Shown one piece after another: positions 10,616 through 19,935 of a DNA stretch of 64,000 nt (the first letter of the stretch is position 1; each line of letters begins with the position of its first letter). The translations under genes and the position numbers were made by a program. The stretch is from Rhodovulum sp. MB263 (GTDB lineage Bacteria; Pseudomonadota; Alphaproteobacteria; Rhodobacterales; Rhodobacteraceae): positions 3,561,001 to 3,625,000 of the forward strand of contig NZ_CP020384.1 of NCBI RefSeq assembly GCF_002073975.1, read 5' to 3'. The notes below the pieces were generated by a model. The model made no database searches, was not told where the DNA came from, and saw nothing but the letters and a program-made list of their open reading frames with translations.

Positions 10616-12085
10616 GTGTCTATAGGAGCTATCATTAGTCTGGCGACTTATTTCATCCTGATGATCGGGATCGGGATTTACGCCTATAGAAAATCGACAG
10701 CGACATCCGAGGACTATATCCTTGGCGGACGAAATCTTCCTCCCGCCGTCGCCGCACTCTCCGCCGGGGCATCCGACATGTCCGGCTGGCTGCTGCTGGG
10801 CTTGCCCGGAGCCCTCTATGCCTCGGGTCTCGTCGAAGCCTGGATCGGCATCGGCCTCTTCCTGGGGGCGCTCGTCAACTGGATCGTCGTGGCGCCGCGC
10901 CTGAGAGAACAGACCGAACGCTATGACAACGCGCTGACGATCCCGGCCTTCCTGGCCAATCGCTTCCCGTCGCGGGGTGCCACGCTGCGCATGGTTTCAG
11001 CGGTGATCATCGTGGTCTTCTTTGCCGTCTACACGGCCTCGGGCCTCGTCGCAGGAGGCAAGCTCTTCCAGAGCGCCTTCGACGGCAGCTACCAGTTCGG
11101 CGTCTGGCTGACCCTCGGCGTCGTGCTGGCCTACACGGTGGTCGGCGGCTTTTTGGCCGTGTCTCTCACGGATTTCTGCCAGGGTCTGATCATGATGCTG
11201 GCGCTGATCATCATGCCCGCGATCGTGCTCTATTCCGGGAAGGGCGCCGGCTTCGCCCAGGCCCGGGAGACGCTCTCCGGGGTCGAGGGGTTCACCTTGA
11301 AGCTCTGGTCCCCCGACATGACGCTCATCGGGTTCGTCTCGCTGCTCGCCTGGGGTCTTGGCTATTTCGGCCAGCCGCATATCATCGTCCGCTTCATGGC
11401 GGTGAAGAGCGTCGCCGCAGTCGCGACCGCGCGCAATATCGGCATGGCTTGGATGGGCATCGCCCTCGTCGGTGCGGTGGGCGTCGGCATCTTCGGTCGC
11501 GCCTATGTGGAGCGCAACGGCGTGGTGATCGAGGATAGCGAGACGATTTTCATCTATCTCGCCGACAACCTGTTTCCCGGGCTGATCACGGGCTTCTTTC
11601 TGGCAGCCCTTCTGGCCGCGATCATGTCGACGGTCTCGAGCCAGCTTCTGGTCTCGTCCTCTTCCCTGGCCGAGGATTTCTACAAGCTCGTGCTCAACAG
11701 GGGCGCCTCCGAGAAGACCCTCGTGACCATCGGACGCATTTCCGTGATTGCAGTCGGCGCCGTCGCCGCGCTGATTGCAGGCGATCCGGATAGCGAGGTG
11801 CTGGACCTTGTCGCCAATGCCTGGGCGGGCTTCGGAGCGGCATTCGGTCCGTTGGTCATCCTGTCCCTGACCTGGCCGCGCATGAATGGTGCCGGTGCCG
11901 TGGCGGGCCTGGTGGTGGGCGCCGCAACCGTCGGGCTCTGGATCTTCACCGGTCTGAAAGAGGCCACCGGCGTATACGAGATAATCCCCGGCTTTGTGCT
12001 CGCATGTCTCGCGATCTTCGTCGTCAGTCTCGCGACCAGGGATCGGGGAGAGTTCCGGTCGATGGTATCTGCACCGGCTGAATGA
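10616..12085 (+). CDS. putP: Sodium/proline symporter, SSS family
   Basis: Inner-membrane Na+-coupled solute importer. 489 aa, the length of PutP (about 500), with about 13 hydrophobic helices. Conserved features: Y-I-L-G-G-R-N-L-P near residue 35, S-A-G-A-S-D-M-S-G-W-L-L-L-G-L-P-G in helix 2 (Na+/proline site region), G-G-F-L-A-V-S-L-T-D-F-C-Q-G, G-Y-F-G-Q-P-H-I-I-V-R-F-M-A and AAIMSTVSSQLLVSSSSLAED in the region matching the second Na+ site. The start is a GTG at 10616, preceded by GGAG about 7 bases away; no ATG fits better. It stands alone, ends in a strong terminator, and could serve proline uptake for osmoprotection. Exact substrate is inferred from family. Confidence 0.88.
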   Translation: MSIGAIISLATYFILMIGIGIYAYRKSTATSEDYILGGRNLPPAVAALSAGASDMSGWLLLGLPGALYASGLVEAWIGIGLFLGALVNWIVVAPRLREQTERYDNALTIPAFLANRFPSRGATLRMVSAVIIVVFFAVYTASGLVAGGKLFQSAFDGSYQFGVWLTLGVVLAYTVVGGFLAVSLTDFCQGLIMMLALIIMPAIVLYSGKGAGFAQARETLSGVEGFTLKLWSPDMTLIGFVSLLAWGLGYFGQPHIIVRFMAVKSVAAVATARNIGMAWMGIALVGAVGVGIFGRAYVERNGVVIEDSETIFIYLADNLFPGLITGFFLAALLAAIMSTVSSQLLVSSSSLAEDFYKLVLNRGASEKTLVTIGRISVIAVGAVAALIAGDPDSEVLDLVANAWAGFGAAFGPLVILSLTWPRMNGAGAVAGLVVGAATVGLWIFTGLKEATGVYEIIPGFVLACLAIFVVSLATRDRGEFRSMVSAPAE

Positions 12086-12093
12086 GACCTGCA

Positions 12094-12123
12094 GGCAGAG
12101 GCCGAAAGTCGGCCTCTGCCTTT
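12094..12123 (+). terminator. Rho-independent terminator after putP
   Basis: A perfect 12-bp stem, GGCAGAGGCCGA (12094-12105) with TCGGCCTCTGCC (12109-12120), closes a 3-base AAG loop and is followed by TTT. It begins 8 bases after the putP stop codon. Confidence 0.85.
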
Positions 12124-12369
12124 GGACCAGCGACTTTTGGCGGTCGGCAAGCCGCCTGGATGCTGGTGCTGCCGTTTCCGGACAGGGAGGCGGTTGTTCG
12201 CTTTTCGACGTCGGACAGTTTTCCCGTTCCGGTACGGTCGCCGTCAAATCACGTCGAAAACGTTTTTTGCGGGAACCGGCTATAGGCCTTCTGCCAGCCT
12301 TCGATCCAGTCACGCTCGCGGCGAGAGGTTCGCAATGCCGATAATGGGTTCAGCGGCCATATTGCCGAT

Positions 12370-12958
12370 AGCCGCACGCGCATCGAGCAGGGGAACCGGG
12401 GCTTTCGTCAGGACATCATCTCGCGATCACAAGGGGCCTGACAACCTTTTCGACGCAGCCATGGGCAAGGCTGGACGGCAGCCGGATCCCGCAGGCCTTC
12501 AGCCGAGCGCGCAGCTCGTTCGATGGGTCTGTGGTCCTTGCAAGCCATGCTTTTCCGGCGCTCTGCAGGGCGCACAGGCCATGCGCTGCCAGATTTTCAT
12601 ACGGACTGGACAGCACGGCCCGGTTCTCGCACCTGTGTCATGCCACGCGCATCGTTCCGATCCGTCTTGCTCCGCATCGCCGAGAGCACTGCCTCGAGCT
12701 GCCGGGCCTTCATGCAGACGATATCACGGTCGCATGCCTGCGGGCCGAAGAACCGGTGCTGGCCATGGTGCCGTCCTCGAAACCGACCCTGCTGATAACG
12801 CCGGGAAAATCCCTCAGGTGTTCCGCGATGGCGTCACCATCGCATGGAAGATAGCGCTCTCGACAGCTCTTCCCCGTGTCGTTGTCCAGCCGGCTTGAGG
12901 GAGCGACGCGGGGTCCGGCTTCTCCAGTCTGGCCTTTGCAGGCAGTGAAAGCTGTCAC
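12370..12958 (-). pseudogene. Degenerate IS110-family transposase
   Basis: Minus-strand frames in succession resemble an IS110 (DEDD) transposase. From high to low coordinates: D-G-D-A-I-A-E-H-L-R and I-S-R-V-G-F-E-D-G-T-M near 12780-12850; I-V-C-M-K-A-R-Q-L-E-A-V-L-S-A-M and K-T-D-R-N-D-A-R-G-M near 12650-12740, the hallmark of the family; N-E-L-R-A-R-L-K-A-C-G-I-R-L-P near 12480-12520; and P-V-P-L-L-D-A-R-A-A-I near 12380. Several frameshifts and the loss of the C-terminal Transposase_20 half make it inactive. Bases 12124-12369 next to it show no recognisable gene. Confidence 0.7.
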
Positions 12959-12983
12959 CGGCGCATGATAGCCCGCCGCCCCG

Positions 12984-13793
12984 TCAGGCCGCGCCGGGCC
13001 GTCCGAGCACGTTTATATGAAGGCCATGACCGGCATCGCGCAGGACCTCCGCCTCAACCTCGAAGACATTGCGGATGTTCTCGGCTGTCAGGCAGTCCCT
13101 TGTCCTGCCGCTGGCATAGACGCCGCCATCTTTCACGAAGACAATCCGGTCGGCCCATTGCGCCGCAAGCGCCAGATCATGCAGGACAAGCGCAACGATC
13201 CGGCCGCCGGCCGCAATCCCGCGCAAGGCCTCCATCACCTCGAACTGGTGCCGGATATCGAGCGCGGCGGTCGGCTCGTCAAGCAACAGGGCGACGGGAT
13301 CGTGGGACAACGATTGCGCCAGAACGGCAAGCTGGCGCTGGCCGCCCGAAAGATCGCACAGGGAGGTCCCGGCAAGCGGCTCCAGCCCCAGCCGGACAAG
13401 CGCCCCTGCGGCCCGCGCCCGCCGCTCAGCGCGCGAAAGCCCGGGCATCAGAAGATCGAGCCCGGCGAGAACCGCTTCGAGGACCGAAAGCCCCGTCCGG
13501 GTATCTTGCGATTGCGGCATGTATCCGACGCGACGCATCCGCCTGGCGGGCGACAGGGCATGCAGGTCGTCGCCATCCAGGCGCATATTGCCTTCGGCCG
13601 GCACCACGCCGGCGATTGCCTTGAGCAGGGTCGATTTCCCGGTACCGTTCGGCCCGACGAAGGCCGTGATCTCTGCCGCGCGCAAGGCAGGAAGCGAGAC
13701 GTCGCGCAAGATGGTGCGGCGGCCGAACCTGACCGACACGCCCGAAACCTCGAGTTGCAGGGGCGAACCTTTCCCGTCGACAGGCCCGTGCAT
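12984..13793 (-). CDS. Iron-siderophore ABC transporter, ATP-binding protein (FepC/FecE type)
   Basis: Cytoplasmic ATPase powering ferric-siderophore import. 269 aa from the ATG at 13793, which overlaps the permease stop (TGATG). The longer open frame upstream lies inside the permease gene and is not used. Walker A is F-V-G-P-N-G-T-G-K-S-T-L-L-K near residue 40; the Q-loop is V-G-Y-M-P-Q-S-Q; the signature is L-S-G-G-Q-R-Q-L; Walker B is V-A-L-L-L-D-E-P-T-A-A-L-D, followed by the H-loop V-L-H-D-L. Walker A has T where most relatives have C or S (G-P-N-G-T-G-K-S). Third gene of the importer operon. Confidence 0.9.
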   Translation of the reverse strand: MHGPVDGKGSPLQLEVSGVSVRFGRRTILRDVSLPALRAAEITAFVGPNGTGKSTLLKAIAGVVPAEGNMRLDGDDLHALSPARRMRRVGYMPQSQDTRTGLSVLEAVLAGLDLLMPGLSRAERRARAAGALVRLGLEPLAGTSLCDLSGGQRQLAVLAQSLSHDPVALLLDEPTAALDIRHQFEVMEALRGIAAGGRIVALVLHDLALAAQWADRIVFVKDGGVYASGRTRDCLTAENIRNVFEVEAEVLRDAGHGLHINVLGRPGAA

Positions 13794-14863
13794 CAACGGC
13801 TCCACTGGCGCAGCAGCAACAGCAGGAAGACCGGCAACCCGACCAGTGTCGTGACGATCCCGATCGGCAGCAGGACCCCCGGCAGGATCAGTTTCGCCGC
13901 GATGCTTGCAAAGGACATGACCGCCGCCCCGCAAAGGATCGAGGCGGGCAGCAGAAACCGGTGATGATCCCCGACCAGCAATCGCGCGACATGCGGACCG
14001 ACAAGCCCGACGAAGCCGATCGTTCCGGAGAAGGCGACGGCCGTGGCAGCCAGCAGGCTGGCCCGGAGCAGGCTGCCGAAGCGCAGCAGCCCAAAGGACA
14101 CGCCAAGGCTCTCGGCCCGCTCCCGGCCCAGTTCGAGCACCGTCAGCGCGCGGGCCGCCCGAAACGAGAAGGGCATGACCGCCAGCAACACCCCGCCCAA
14201 CAGCAGATTGCTCCACGTATCGGCCCGTCCGAGGCTGCCCATCGTCCAGAACACCAGTTGCTGCAAGGCATCGGCCGGGGCGACGAACTGGATCACCGCG
14301 ACCAGGGCGTTGAACCCGAAGACCATGGCGATCCCGAAAAGGATCAGGACGCCGGGGGGCACGCTGCGCCGGTTGCCGACGAACTGAATCAGCAAGACCG
14401 TGCCAAAGGCGAAGGCAAAGGCCATGGCGGGCACCGCAAACCGATCAGGCACATGGGGCAATGCCACCCCGAGCACGATCACGAGCGCCGCGCCGAAGGA
14501 GGCGGCCGAGGACAGGCCAAGCGTGAACGGGCTGGCCAGCGGATTGCGCAGGATCGTCTGCATCTCGGCCCCCGCCAGGCTGAGGCTCGCCCCCACCAGA
14601 ACGGCCAGGATCGCCGTCGGCAGGCGCACCTGCCAGACGATGACCCCGACCGACGCATCGGCCTGCCCCTGCCCGATCAGGGCGGCCAGCACATCGCGCA
14701 CCGCAAGGCCCGAGGGGCCGGTCAGCACATCCGCCAGCACCCCCGCGACCAGCAGGAGCGCAAACAGAACCAGCCGCAGGCAGCGGCGCCGGACCGCGCT
14801 GTCATGGGCCGCGAAGAGACCGCCCGGCGGCGCGACCGACCCGCTGACGGCATCCGTGTTCAT
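13793..14863 (-). CDS. Iron-siderophore ABC transporter, FecCD-family permease
   Basis: Inner-membrane subunit, 356 aa, about ten hydrophobic helices beginning near residue 30. Family marks include VRLPTAILAVLVGASLSLAG near residue 80, then E-M-Q-T-I-L-R-N-P-L-A-S-P-F-T-L-G, and G-T-I-G-F-V-G-L-V-G-P-H-V-A-R-L-L-V-G-D-H near residue 280, the ATPase-coupling segment. A single FecCD subunit with no second permease gene implies a homodimer. Start and stop overlap the binding-protein and ATPase genes, so all three are translated together. Confidence 0.92.
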   Translation of the reverse strand: MNTDAVSGSVAPPGGLFAAHDSAVRRRCLRLVLFALLLVAGVLADVLTGPSGLAVRDVLAALIGQGQADASVGVIVWQVRLPTAILAVLVGASLSLAGAEMQTILRNPLASPFTLGLSSAASFGAALVIVLGVALPHVPDRFAVPAMAFAFAFGTVLLIQFVGNRRSVPPGVLILFGIAMVFGFNALVAVIQFVAPADALQQLVFWTMGSLGRADTWSNLLLGGVLLAVMPFSFRAARALTVLELGRERAESLGVSFGLLRFGSLLRASLLAATAVAFSGTIGFVGLVGPHVARLLVGDHHRFLLPASILCGAAVMSFASIAAKLILPGVLLPIGIVTTLVGLPVFLLLLLRQWSR

Positions 14864-15972
14864 TGCCCCTGGCCCGTTGGCGTGACCGCGAAGCTGCCGC
14901 TCAGATCGAAGGGCAGGAACGTCCGGTTGATCTCGTCCAGCGAGGCTTTGGGGTCGAGATCCGCGAACAGATCCGGATGGAATGCCTTTGCCATTTCCTC
15001 GACCCCCAGAACGAAGAGCGGATTGTCGAAGAAGAAGAGCCAGATACCCGAGGCACGCCCGTCCCGCACCGATCGCAGATGCGACAGGGCGGGCGCCTGC
15101 AAGACATGCCCAAGTGTCCGGCGGGCCGTCTCGTCAGGCACCCCCGGCCCGATCAGAAGACCGTCGGGCGCGACGGTCGAGCCGCCCCCGGCCAGGTAGA
15201 TATCGGGATCGGCGGCGATGACGGCCTCGGGATTCATCTGTCCGATCGCGCCGGGCACCACATCGGCGCCGATATTGCGTCCGCCCGCGGCCGCGATGAA
15301 ATCGCTCATGTTTCCGGGGCCGGAGGTATAGCAGCAGGCGCCGCCGCCGGGATTAAGATGGAAGAAGACCTCGGGATAGGTCTCAAGCCCGGCAAGCCGC
15401 TCGGAAATGCGGTCCATATGTGCCTCGTAGAACCGGATGAACCGCTCGGTGCGGTCCTGCTCTCCCAACAGCGCACCGAGGATGCGCAGGCTGGGCACCG
15501 TGCGCTCCAGCGGCTTCTGGAAGAAATCGACAAAGACATAGGGCACACCGGCCGCGTCGAGCTTTTCCAGCCCCTCCGGAGGCGGCCCGTAAAGGGTCAG
15601 GATGACCAGATCCGGGCGCTGCGCGATGACGGTTTCCATGGGGAAGTTTCCGGCCATGGGCTCGCCCAGATCGGTGACATCCTCGATGGCAGGCACGGCG
15701 TCGCGCAGCGCATCATAGGTCTCGGGCGAATACCGCTTGAGATCGTTGCCCCAGCCGACCAGCCGCCCGACCGGATCGGGAGCGACCAGGGCCAGGGTCA
15801 GAACATGGCGCCCTTCGGCCAGAACGATCCGCTGCGCAGGGGCCTGAAGGGTGATCTCGCGCCCGGTCATGTCGGTGACCGTGATCGGCTCGGCCCGGGC
15901 CCCGAGGGGCACCGCCACGATCAGCATGAGAAGAAGAAGCCGCAGCCCTTGCGGCATGGACAGAGGGGTCAT
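14860..15972 (-). CDS. Iron-siderophore ABC transporter, periplasmic binding protein
   Basis: 370 aa with a signal peptide (hydrophobic LRLLLLMLIVAVPLG, cleavage likely after A-R-A near residue 27). The mature part begins with VTDMTGREITLQAPAQRIV, the usual start of the PeriBP_2 (FepB/BtuF-like) fold, and has the R-P-D-L-V-I-L-T segment near residue 120. A C-C-Y pair near residue 210 is unusual for the family. It overlaps the permease gene by 4 bases and lies 22 bases downstream of the TonB receptor stop, so it is likely in the same transcript. Ligand: a ferric siderophore by context, identity unknown. Confidence 0.88.
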   Translation of the reverse strand: MTPLSMPQGLRLLLLMLIVAVPLGARAEPITVTDMTGREITLQAPAQRIVLAEGRHVLTLALVAPDPVGRLVGWGNDLKRYSPETYDALRDAVPAIEDVTDLGEPMAGNFPMETVIAQRPDLVILTLYGPPPEGLEKLDAAGVPYVFVDFFQKPLERTVPSLRILGALLGEQDRTERFIRFYEAHMDRISERLAGLETYPEVFFHLNPGGGACCYTSGPGNMSDFIAAAGGRNIGADVVPGAIGQMNPEAVIAADPDIYLAGGGSTVAPDGLLIGPGVPDETARRTLGHVLQAPALSHLRSVRDGRASGIWLFFFDNPLFVLGVEEMAKAFHPDLFADLDPKASLDEINRTFLPFDLSGSFAVTPTGQGQ

Positions 15973-15994
15973 GTCACACTCTTTCTTTGGGGAG

Positions 15995-18175
15995 TTACCA
16001 CTGATAGGTCAGCGCGGCGCTGACGCGGCGCTCGAAGCCTTCGGTGCAGCTTCTGGCCGAACAGCCGGAATAGTATTCCTTGTCGAACAGGTTGCTGACA
16101 CGCAGCTGGAGCCCAACGCCATCGAACCGCGGATCGCGGGCGCCGAAATCATAGCTCAGGGCAAGGTCGACCAGGGTGAAATCGGGCACGGTGATCGTGT
16201 TCGCCGCATCGGCATAGGTCTCGCCGACATAGCGCAGCCCCGCCCCGACGGACGCGCCCTGCAGCGGCCCCTGCCGGACCTCGTAATGCCCCCAGAGCGA
16301 GGCCAGATGTTCCGGGCTGCCGGTCGGCCGGTTCCCGCGCGCAACGGGATCCGTACTGCCGGTGACTTCGAGATCGTTGGCGCTGTAGCTCGCCGTCAGC
16401 CGGAACGCGGGCGAGATATTGGCACTGGCCGACAGCTCGAGCCCGCGCGAGGTCACCTCTCCGGTCTGGATGCGGTTCAGCGGCTGGTCGGGATCGGCGG
16501 TCTGCACATTGGTCTGCCTGAGATGATAAAGCGCGGCCGAAAAGAGCGCATCCATCCCCTCGGGTGCGTATTTGATGCCGATCTCGGCCTGCTTGCCTTC
16601 GGTCGGCTTGTAGGCATTGCCATAGAAATCCGTTCCGGCCACGGGCTGGAACGAGGTGCTGTAGCTGGCATAGGGGGCCAGCCTGTTACCCGCCAGCCAG
16701 GTCGCGCCGATGCGGTAGGTAAAGGCGTCGTCCTCCTGATGCGTGGAGGTTCCGGTCAGGCGATTGTCGGTATCGATGTCGGACCAGTCCTGCCGGGCAC
16801 CGAAATCAAGCACCAACCTGTCATCCAGGGTGATCGTGCTTTGCGCATAAATCCCGATATCCTCGCCGGTCTGGTCGGTACTCGCAAAGGGCGTCGTCGC
16901 GGAGAAGGGCGCCGAATGAACCGGATCGTAGATGTCGATATCTGCGGCGCTGCCATAGTTGAGGTAATAGTCCTCCTCCGTCTTGCGATAGGACAGGCCG
17001 ATGACGGAGGTGCCGGTCACGCGCCCCTGCCCCCAATCCGCGCGCAGGTTGATGTCGCTGGCGAAGACATCGCCATCGATGCCGAACTCATAGGCGGTCC
17101 GGTTCAGACTGCGCATGTCGGAAGCCAGCGACATCCCGGAAAAGGTCCGGGTCATCAGCTCGTTGCGGGTGTAGCGCGCGCGGGCCTCGAGGCTCCAGAC
17201 ATCCGTGAAGCGATGGCTGAATTCGAGGCCGAGATTGGTCTGCTCGTTGGTGTTCTCGAGCCCGACACCGTCAAGATAGGTATTCCGGGCAATATCGCCA
17301 TTGGGATTGTCCAGGAGCGTCCCCTGGATCGGCAGGAAGGTGCGCGGCGGCCCGATCTTGTCCTTCGAATAGGACCCGAGAAATGTCAGGCTGGTATCGT
17401 CACTCGGAGCCCATGTCAGCGACGGCGCGAGATAGGTGGTATCGTCCGGCACCTGATCATATTGGGTGCCGCTGTCGCGACGCAGCGCAACCAGCCGGCC
17501 CCGCAGCGTGTTCTCGGCATCGAGCGGCCCCGAAACATCCAGCCGGGCCTCCGTCTTGTCGAAGCTTCCGAAGGACAGGCCGACTTCCCGCCGCAGCTCG
17601 GAGGTGGGGCGCTTGCTGATCGCGTTCATCACCCCGCCGGGCGAATTGGCGCCGTAAAGCACCGAGGCGGGGCCCTGCAGCGTCTCCACCCGCTCCAGCC
17701 CGAACGGCTGATAGCGGATAAAGGACTGCTGGGTCGTGGACCTCAGCCCATCCAGCAATGTGCCGGTCGGTCCGACCGCAAACCCGCGCTGGCTGAAATA
17801 GTCGAAGCGCTGCGACGCCGCGCCGTTGGACGCGAAGACACCGGGCATGTAGCCCAGCACATCCGTGACCGTCTCGACCCCGCGATCCTCCGTCTCCTGT
17901 CGTCCGGCCACGTGAACGGTCTGTGCGGTCTCGAGGATCGGCGTCCCGGTCTTGCCGCCGGTGCTGCTGCTCTGGGCGACATATCCGGTGACCGGCCCAT
18001 CCTCGCGTTCCGCAAAAAGCAGGATCGGATCGAGGATGACGGCATCGCCATCTCGGGGCGTCCCGGCCGTGGCGAGCACCGGGGCAAGCACCGGTGCGGA
18101 CAGCGCCGCAATCGTCGTCACATATACCCCGGATTTCCCCCGGATACGCTCAAGGAACGGACGCACCATTTCCAA
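15995..18175 (-). CDS. TonB-dependent siderophore receptor
   Basis: Outer-membrane gated beta-barrel, 726 aa, within the 650-800 range of the family. An N-terminal signal region (V-T-T-I-A-A-L-S-A-P-V-L-A-P-V-L-A) is followed by the plug domain: T-V-T-D-V-L-G-Y-M-P-G-V near residue 107, R-G-F near 133, then LERVETLQGPASVLYGANSP near 170. The barrel ends in ...VSAALTYQW with the terminal aromatic needed for BAM insertion. A C-S-A-R-S-C pair lies in a late loop. It is the first gene of the import operon and divergent from the AraC regulator. FhuA/FoxA-like siderophore class is likely; the substrate cannot be told. The start could also be the in-frame ATG 6 bases downstream (M3). Confidence 0.92.
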   Translation of the reverse strand: MEMVRPFLERIRGKSGVYVTTIAALSAPVLAPVLATAGTPRDGDAVILDPILLFAEREDGPVTGYVAQSSSTGGKTGTPILETAQTVHVAGRQETEDRGVETVTDVLGYMPGVFASNGAASQRFDYFSQRGFAVGPTGTLLDGLRSTTQQSFIRYQPFGLERVETLQGPASVLYGANSPGGVMNAISKRPTSELRREVGLSFGSFDKTEARLDVSGPLDAENTLRGRLVALRRDSGTQYDQVPDDTTYLAPSLTWAPSDDTSLTFLGSYSKDKIGPPRTFLPIQGTLLDNPNGDIARNTYLDGVGLENTNEQTNLGLEFSHRFTDVWSLEARARYTRNELMTRTFSGMSLASDMRSLNRTAYEFGIDGDVFASDINLRADWGQGRVTGTSVIGLSYRKTEEDYYLNYGSAADIDIYDPVHSAPFSATTPFASTDQTGEDIGIYAQSTITLDDRLVLDFGARQDWSDIDTDNRLTGTSTHQEDDAFTYRIGATWLAGNRLAPYASYSTSFQPVAGTDFYGNAYKPTEGKQAEIGIKYAPEGMDALFSAALYHLRQTNVQTADPDQPLNRIQTGEVTSRGLELSASANISPAFRLTASYSANDLEVTGSTDPVARGNRPTGSPEHLASLWGHYEVRQGPLQGASVGAGLRYVGETYADAANTITVPDFTLVDLALSYDFGARDPRFDGVGLQLRVSNLFDKEYYSGCSARSCTEGFERRVSAALTYQW

Positions 18176-18324
18176 CCCAACCTTAGTTGATAATTTTACT
18201 CAGTTTAGCTACTCCCATGGGCAAGACCCGGTCACAACGCCCTGCACTTTCGCTGGCGTGACTGTTTCTTTCGATCCTGACCCCGAAACCGCCCTCGCCG
18301 CCGCCACGGGCTCCGAGTTGCGAC
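18176..18324. promoter_or_regulatory. Divergent promoter region between TonB receptor and AraC regulator
   Basis: 149-base spacer with an AT-rich core at 18180-18215 (TTGATAATTTTACTCAG), strongly different from the surrounding GC-rich sequence. It must hold the promoters of the receptor operon and of the regulator, and probably the AraC-type binding site. It may also hold an iron-responsive (Fur, RirA or Irr) site, but I cannot assign one by eye. Confidence 0.5.
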
Positions 18325-19161
18325 ATGCCTGCCAGCCCCCAGACCTTCCGCCGCCTGTCCGATATCGATCTCGCCCACGGCACCCTGCGCCCCGCCGCCG
18401 ATGCCGGTTGGGAAACCGAACGGCTTCACCAGGGCCTGAAGGTCATCCTGCTGCAAAGCGGAGAGATTCATTGCAAGCTGCCCGCGCAGCGGCAGCTCCG
18501 CTTTGACGTGCCCTGTCTGTGCCTGATCTGGAACCGGGAACCGCATGAGGGGCTGCAACGCTTCGTGCCCGGCACAGAGATCCGACACATCCAGGTCGCG
18601 CTTCCGCCCGATACCTTTTCGGGCCGGGACATTCCGGATCAGCTGCAGCAGCCCGGCAACGGTCCGGGCCTGCAATCGCTGCCTCCCTCGCCGGGCATCC
18701 TTTCGCTGGCAAACCGTCTGCGGCACTGCGATCTCACAGGGCCGGAGCGAAGCCTCTTTCTGTGCAGCCAGGCGCTGGAATTTGCCGCCAGCGCCCTGTG
18801 CATCCTGCAAGAGCGTGTCGGACCCCCGGGACTGCCGCGCCGGCAAAGGCACGAGGATGCGGCCGTGCAGCGGGCCGCTGAGCTGCTGGAGCAGGAACTC
18901 GCCGCACCCCCCGGCCTGGCGGAAATGGCGCTTCGTGTCGGGCTCAACCGGCGGAAGCTGTCATCGGGCTTTCAACGGATGTTCGGACAGAACTTTTCCG
19001 AATATATCGCGGCTTTGCGACTGGATCGCGCCTATCAGATGCTCGAGACCGGGAACCTGCAGGTGGCACAGGTCGCCTATAATGTCGGCTACACGCCGGC
19101 CCATCTTTCGGTGGCATTTCGCAAGCGCTTCGGTATTTCTCCCAAAGAGATGCGCTGCTGA
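18325..19161 (+). CDS. AraC-family transcriptional regulator
   Basis: 278 aa. The C-terminal AraC double helix-turn-helix covers about residues 180-278: L-A-E-M-A-L-R-V-G-L-N-R-R-K-L-S-S-G-F-Q for the first motif, and LQVAQVAYNVGYTPAHLSVA, then F-R-K-R-F-G-I-S-P-K-E, for the second. The N-terminal half has no family match I recognise but has the layout of PchR-like siderophore-sensing regulators. Divergent from the TonB receptor, so it probably activates the import operon when the siderophore is present. Confidence 0.88.
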   Translation: MPASPQTFRRLSDIDLAHGTLRPAADAGWETERLHQGLKVILLQSGEIHCKLPAQRQLRFDVPCLCLIWNREPHEGLQRFVPGTEIRHIQVALPPDTFSGRDIPDQLQQPGNGPGLQSLPPSPGILSLANRLRHCDLTGPERSLFLCSQALEFAASALCILQERVGPPGLPRRQRHEDAAVQRAAELLEQELAAPPGLAEMALRVGLNRRKLSSGFQRMFGQNFSEYIAALRLDRAYQMLETGNLQVAQVAYNVGYTPAHLSVAFRKRFGISPKEMRC

Positions 19162-19429
19162 GGCATGGCGGCATCCGCCCCGACAACGTCCTGTGTCGGG
19201 AAGAACTGGCTGGCCAGGTGTCTGATCCCGGGTTTTGATGCTGCGATCTGTTCGCAGGAGTGGCTGGCCAGCCCTACACGCCTTGACCATGCCTCGTGCT
19301 GCACCGGGCATGACCGACACGCGGTGCGAGCAGAGGTGGGTCCGGTCTTTCGACCTTTTGCGGCCGGGCCGGGCTATGCCATCCGTTGCATGCCAAACGG
19401 CGATCTTCAGGGGCGGTGTCCGGCTGCCC

Positions 19430-19670
19430 CAGGCCTCGTCCGGCGGCCGGGCCCGTCCATCGCGACCTTCCCCTTCGCGTTTTGCAGCATGCCGGAGACG
19501 GCGATGCCGGTGAAGTGAGACCCGATCAGCGTTGATATGTCCGGCCTGCCGTATTTCGCCAGCGCATCCATCGTGTTCGACAACCGTCAGTTCGACCGTT
19601 TCCCGCCACGTCAGTCCATGACGGCCATGAGGGAGAGAAATCCACGACGCATCGGGATGCAACTGATGCC
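19430..19670 (-). pseudogene. IS3-family orfB remnant (DDE core)
   Basis: Minus-strand translation gives M-R-R-G-F-L-S-L-M-A-V-M-D, then R-L-S-N-T-M-D-A-L-A-K-Y-G-R-P-D-I, then S-H-F-T-G and M-L-Q-N-A-K-G-K-V-A-M-D-G-P-G-R. These match the order of an IS3-family transposase core like the one at 54481-55509 (M-R-R-G-F-L-Y-L-I-A-I-M-D, W-R-I-S-N-T-L-E-A, G-S-Q-F-T-S, S-M-D-G-K-G-R). Catalytic residues and linking segments are lost, and internal stops are present. Confidence 0.65.
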
Positions 19671-19791
19671 GGCAGACCAGACCCGATTGGGCCGCGCGAT
19701 GGACACGTCTATCAAAAGACATGAGTATATCTTGTGCCCAGGGGTCTTGCCCCGCCCCCCTGCACCACCGGCTTCATCAGCCGCCTGACGC

Positions 19792-19935
19792 GATGACGCC
19801 CGCAGTTGCGCCCTTCACCCTGCATGTGGAGGGCCATCCGACACTACCCGTAGCAGGGCGTCTCCGGGAATTGACCGTCGATGATCGCCATGGCGGCAAG
19901 GGGCTCGGAGCTTGCACCGCGCGGCTGGTTGCCCG
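19792..19935 (+). pseudogene. GNAT acetyltransferase-like fragment
   Basis: The frame from the ATG at 19792 contains P-T-L-P-V-A, then R-L-R-E-L-T-V-D-D-R-H-G-G-K-G-L-G-A. This resembles the acetyl-CoA-binding motif of TacT-like toxin acetyltransferases (P-x-x-x-L-G-R-L-A-V-D-x-x-x-Q-G-K-G-L-G). Only about 40 residues are recognisable, with neither the N-terminal strand set nor the catalytic C-terminal part. No antitoxin gene is visible beside it. Confidence 0.4.

Noticed and set aside
15851..18190. 779-aa plus-strand ORF opposite the TonB receptor
   Set aside because: Antisense shadow of the receptor; no recognisable domain.
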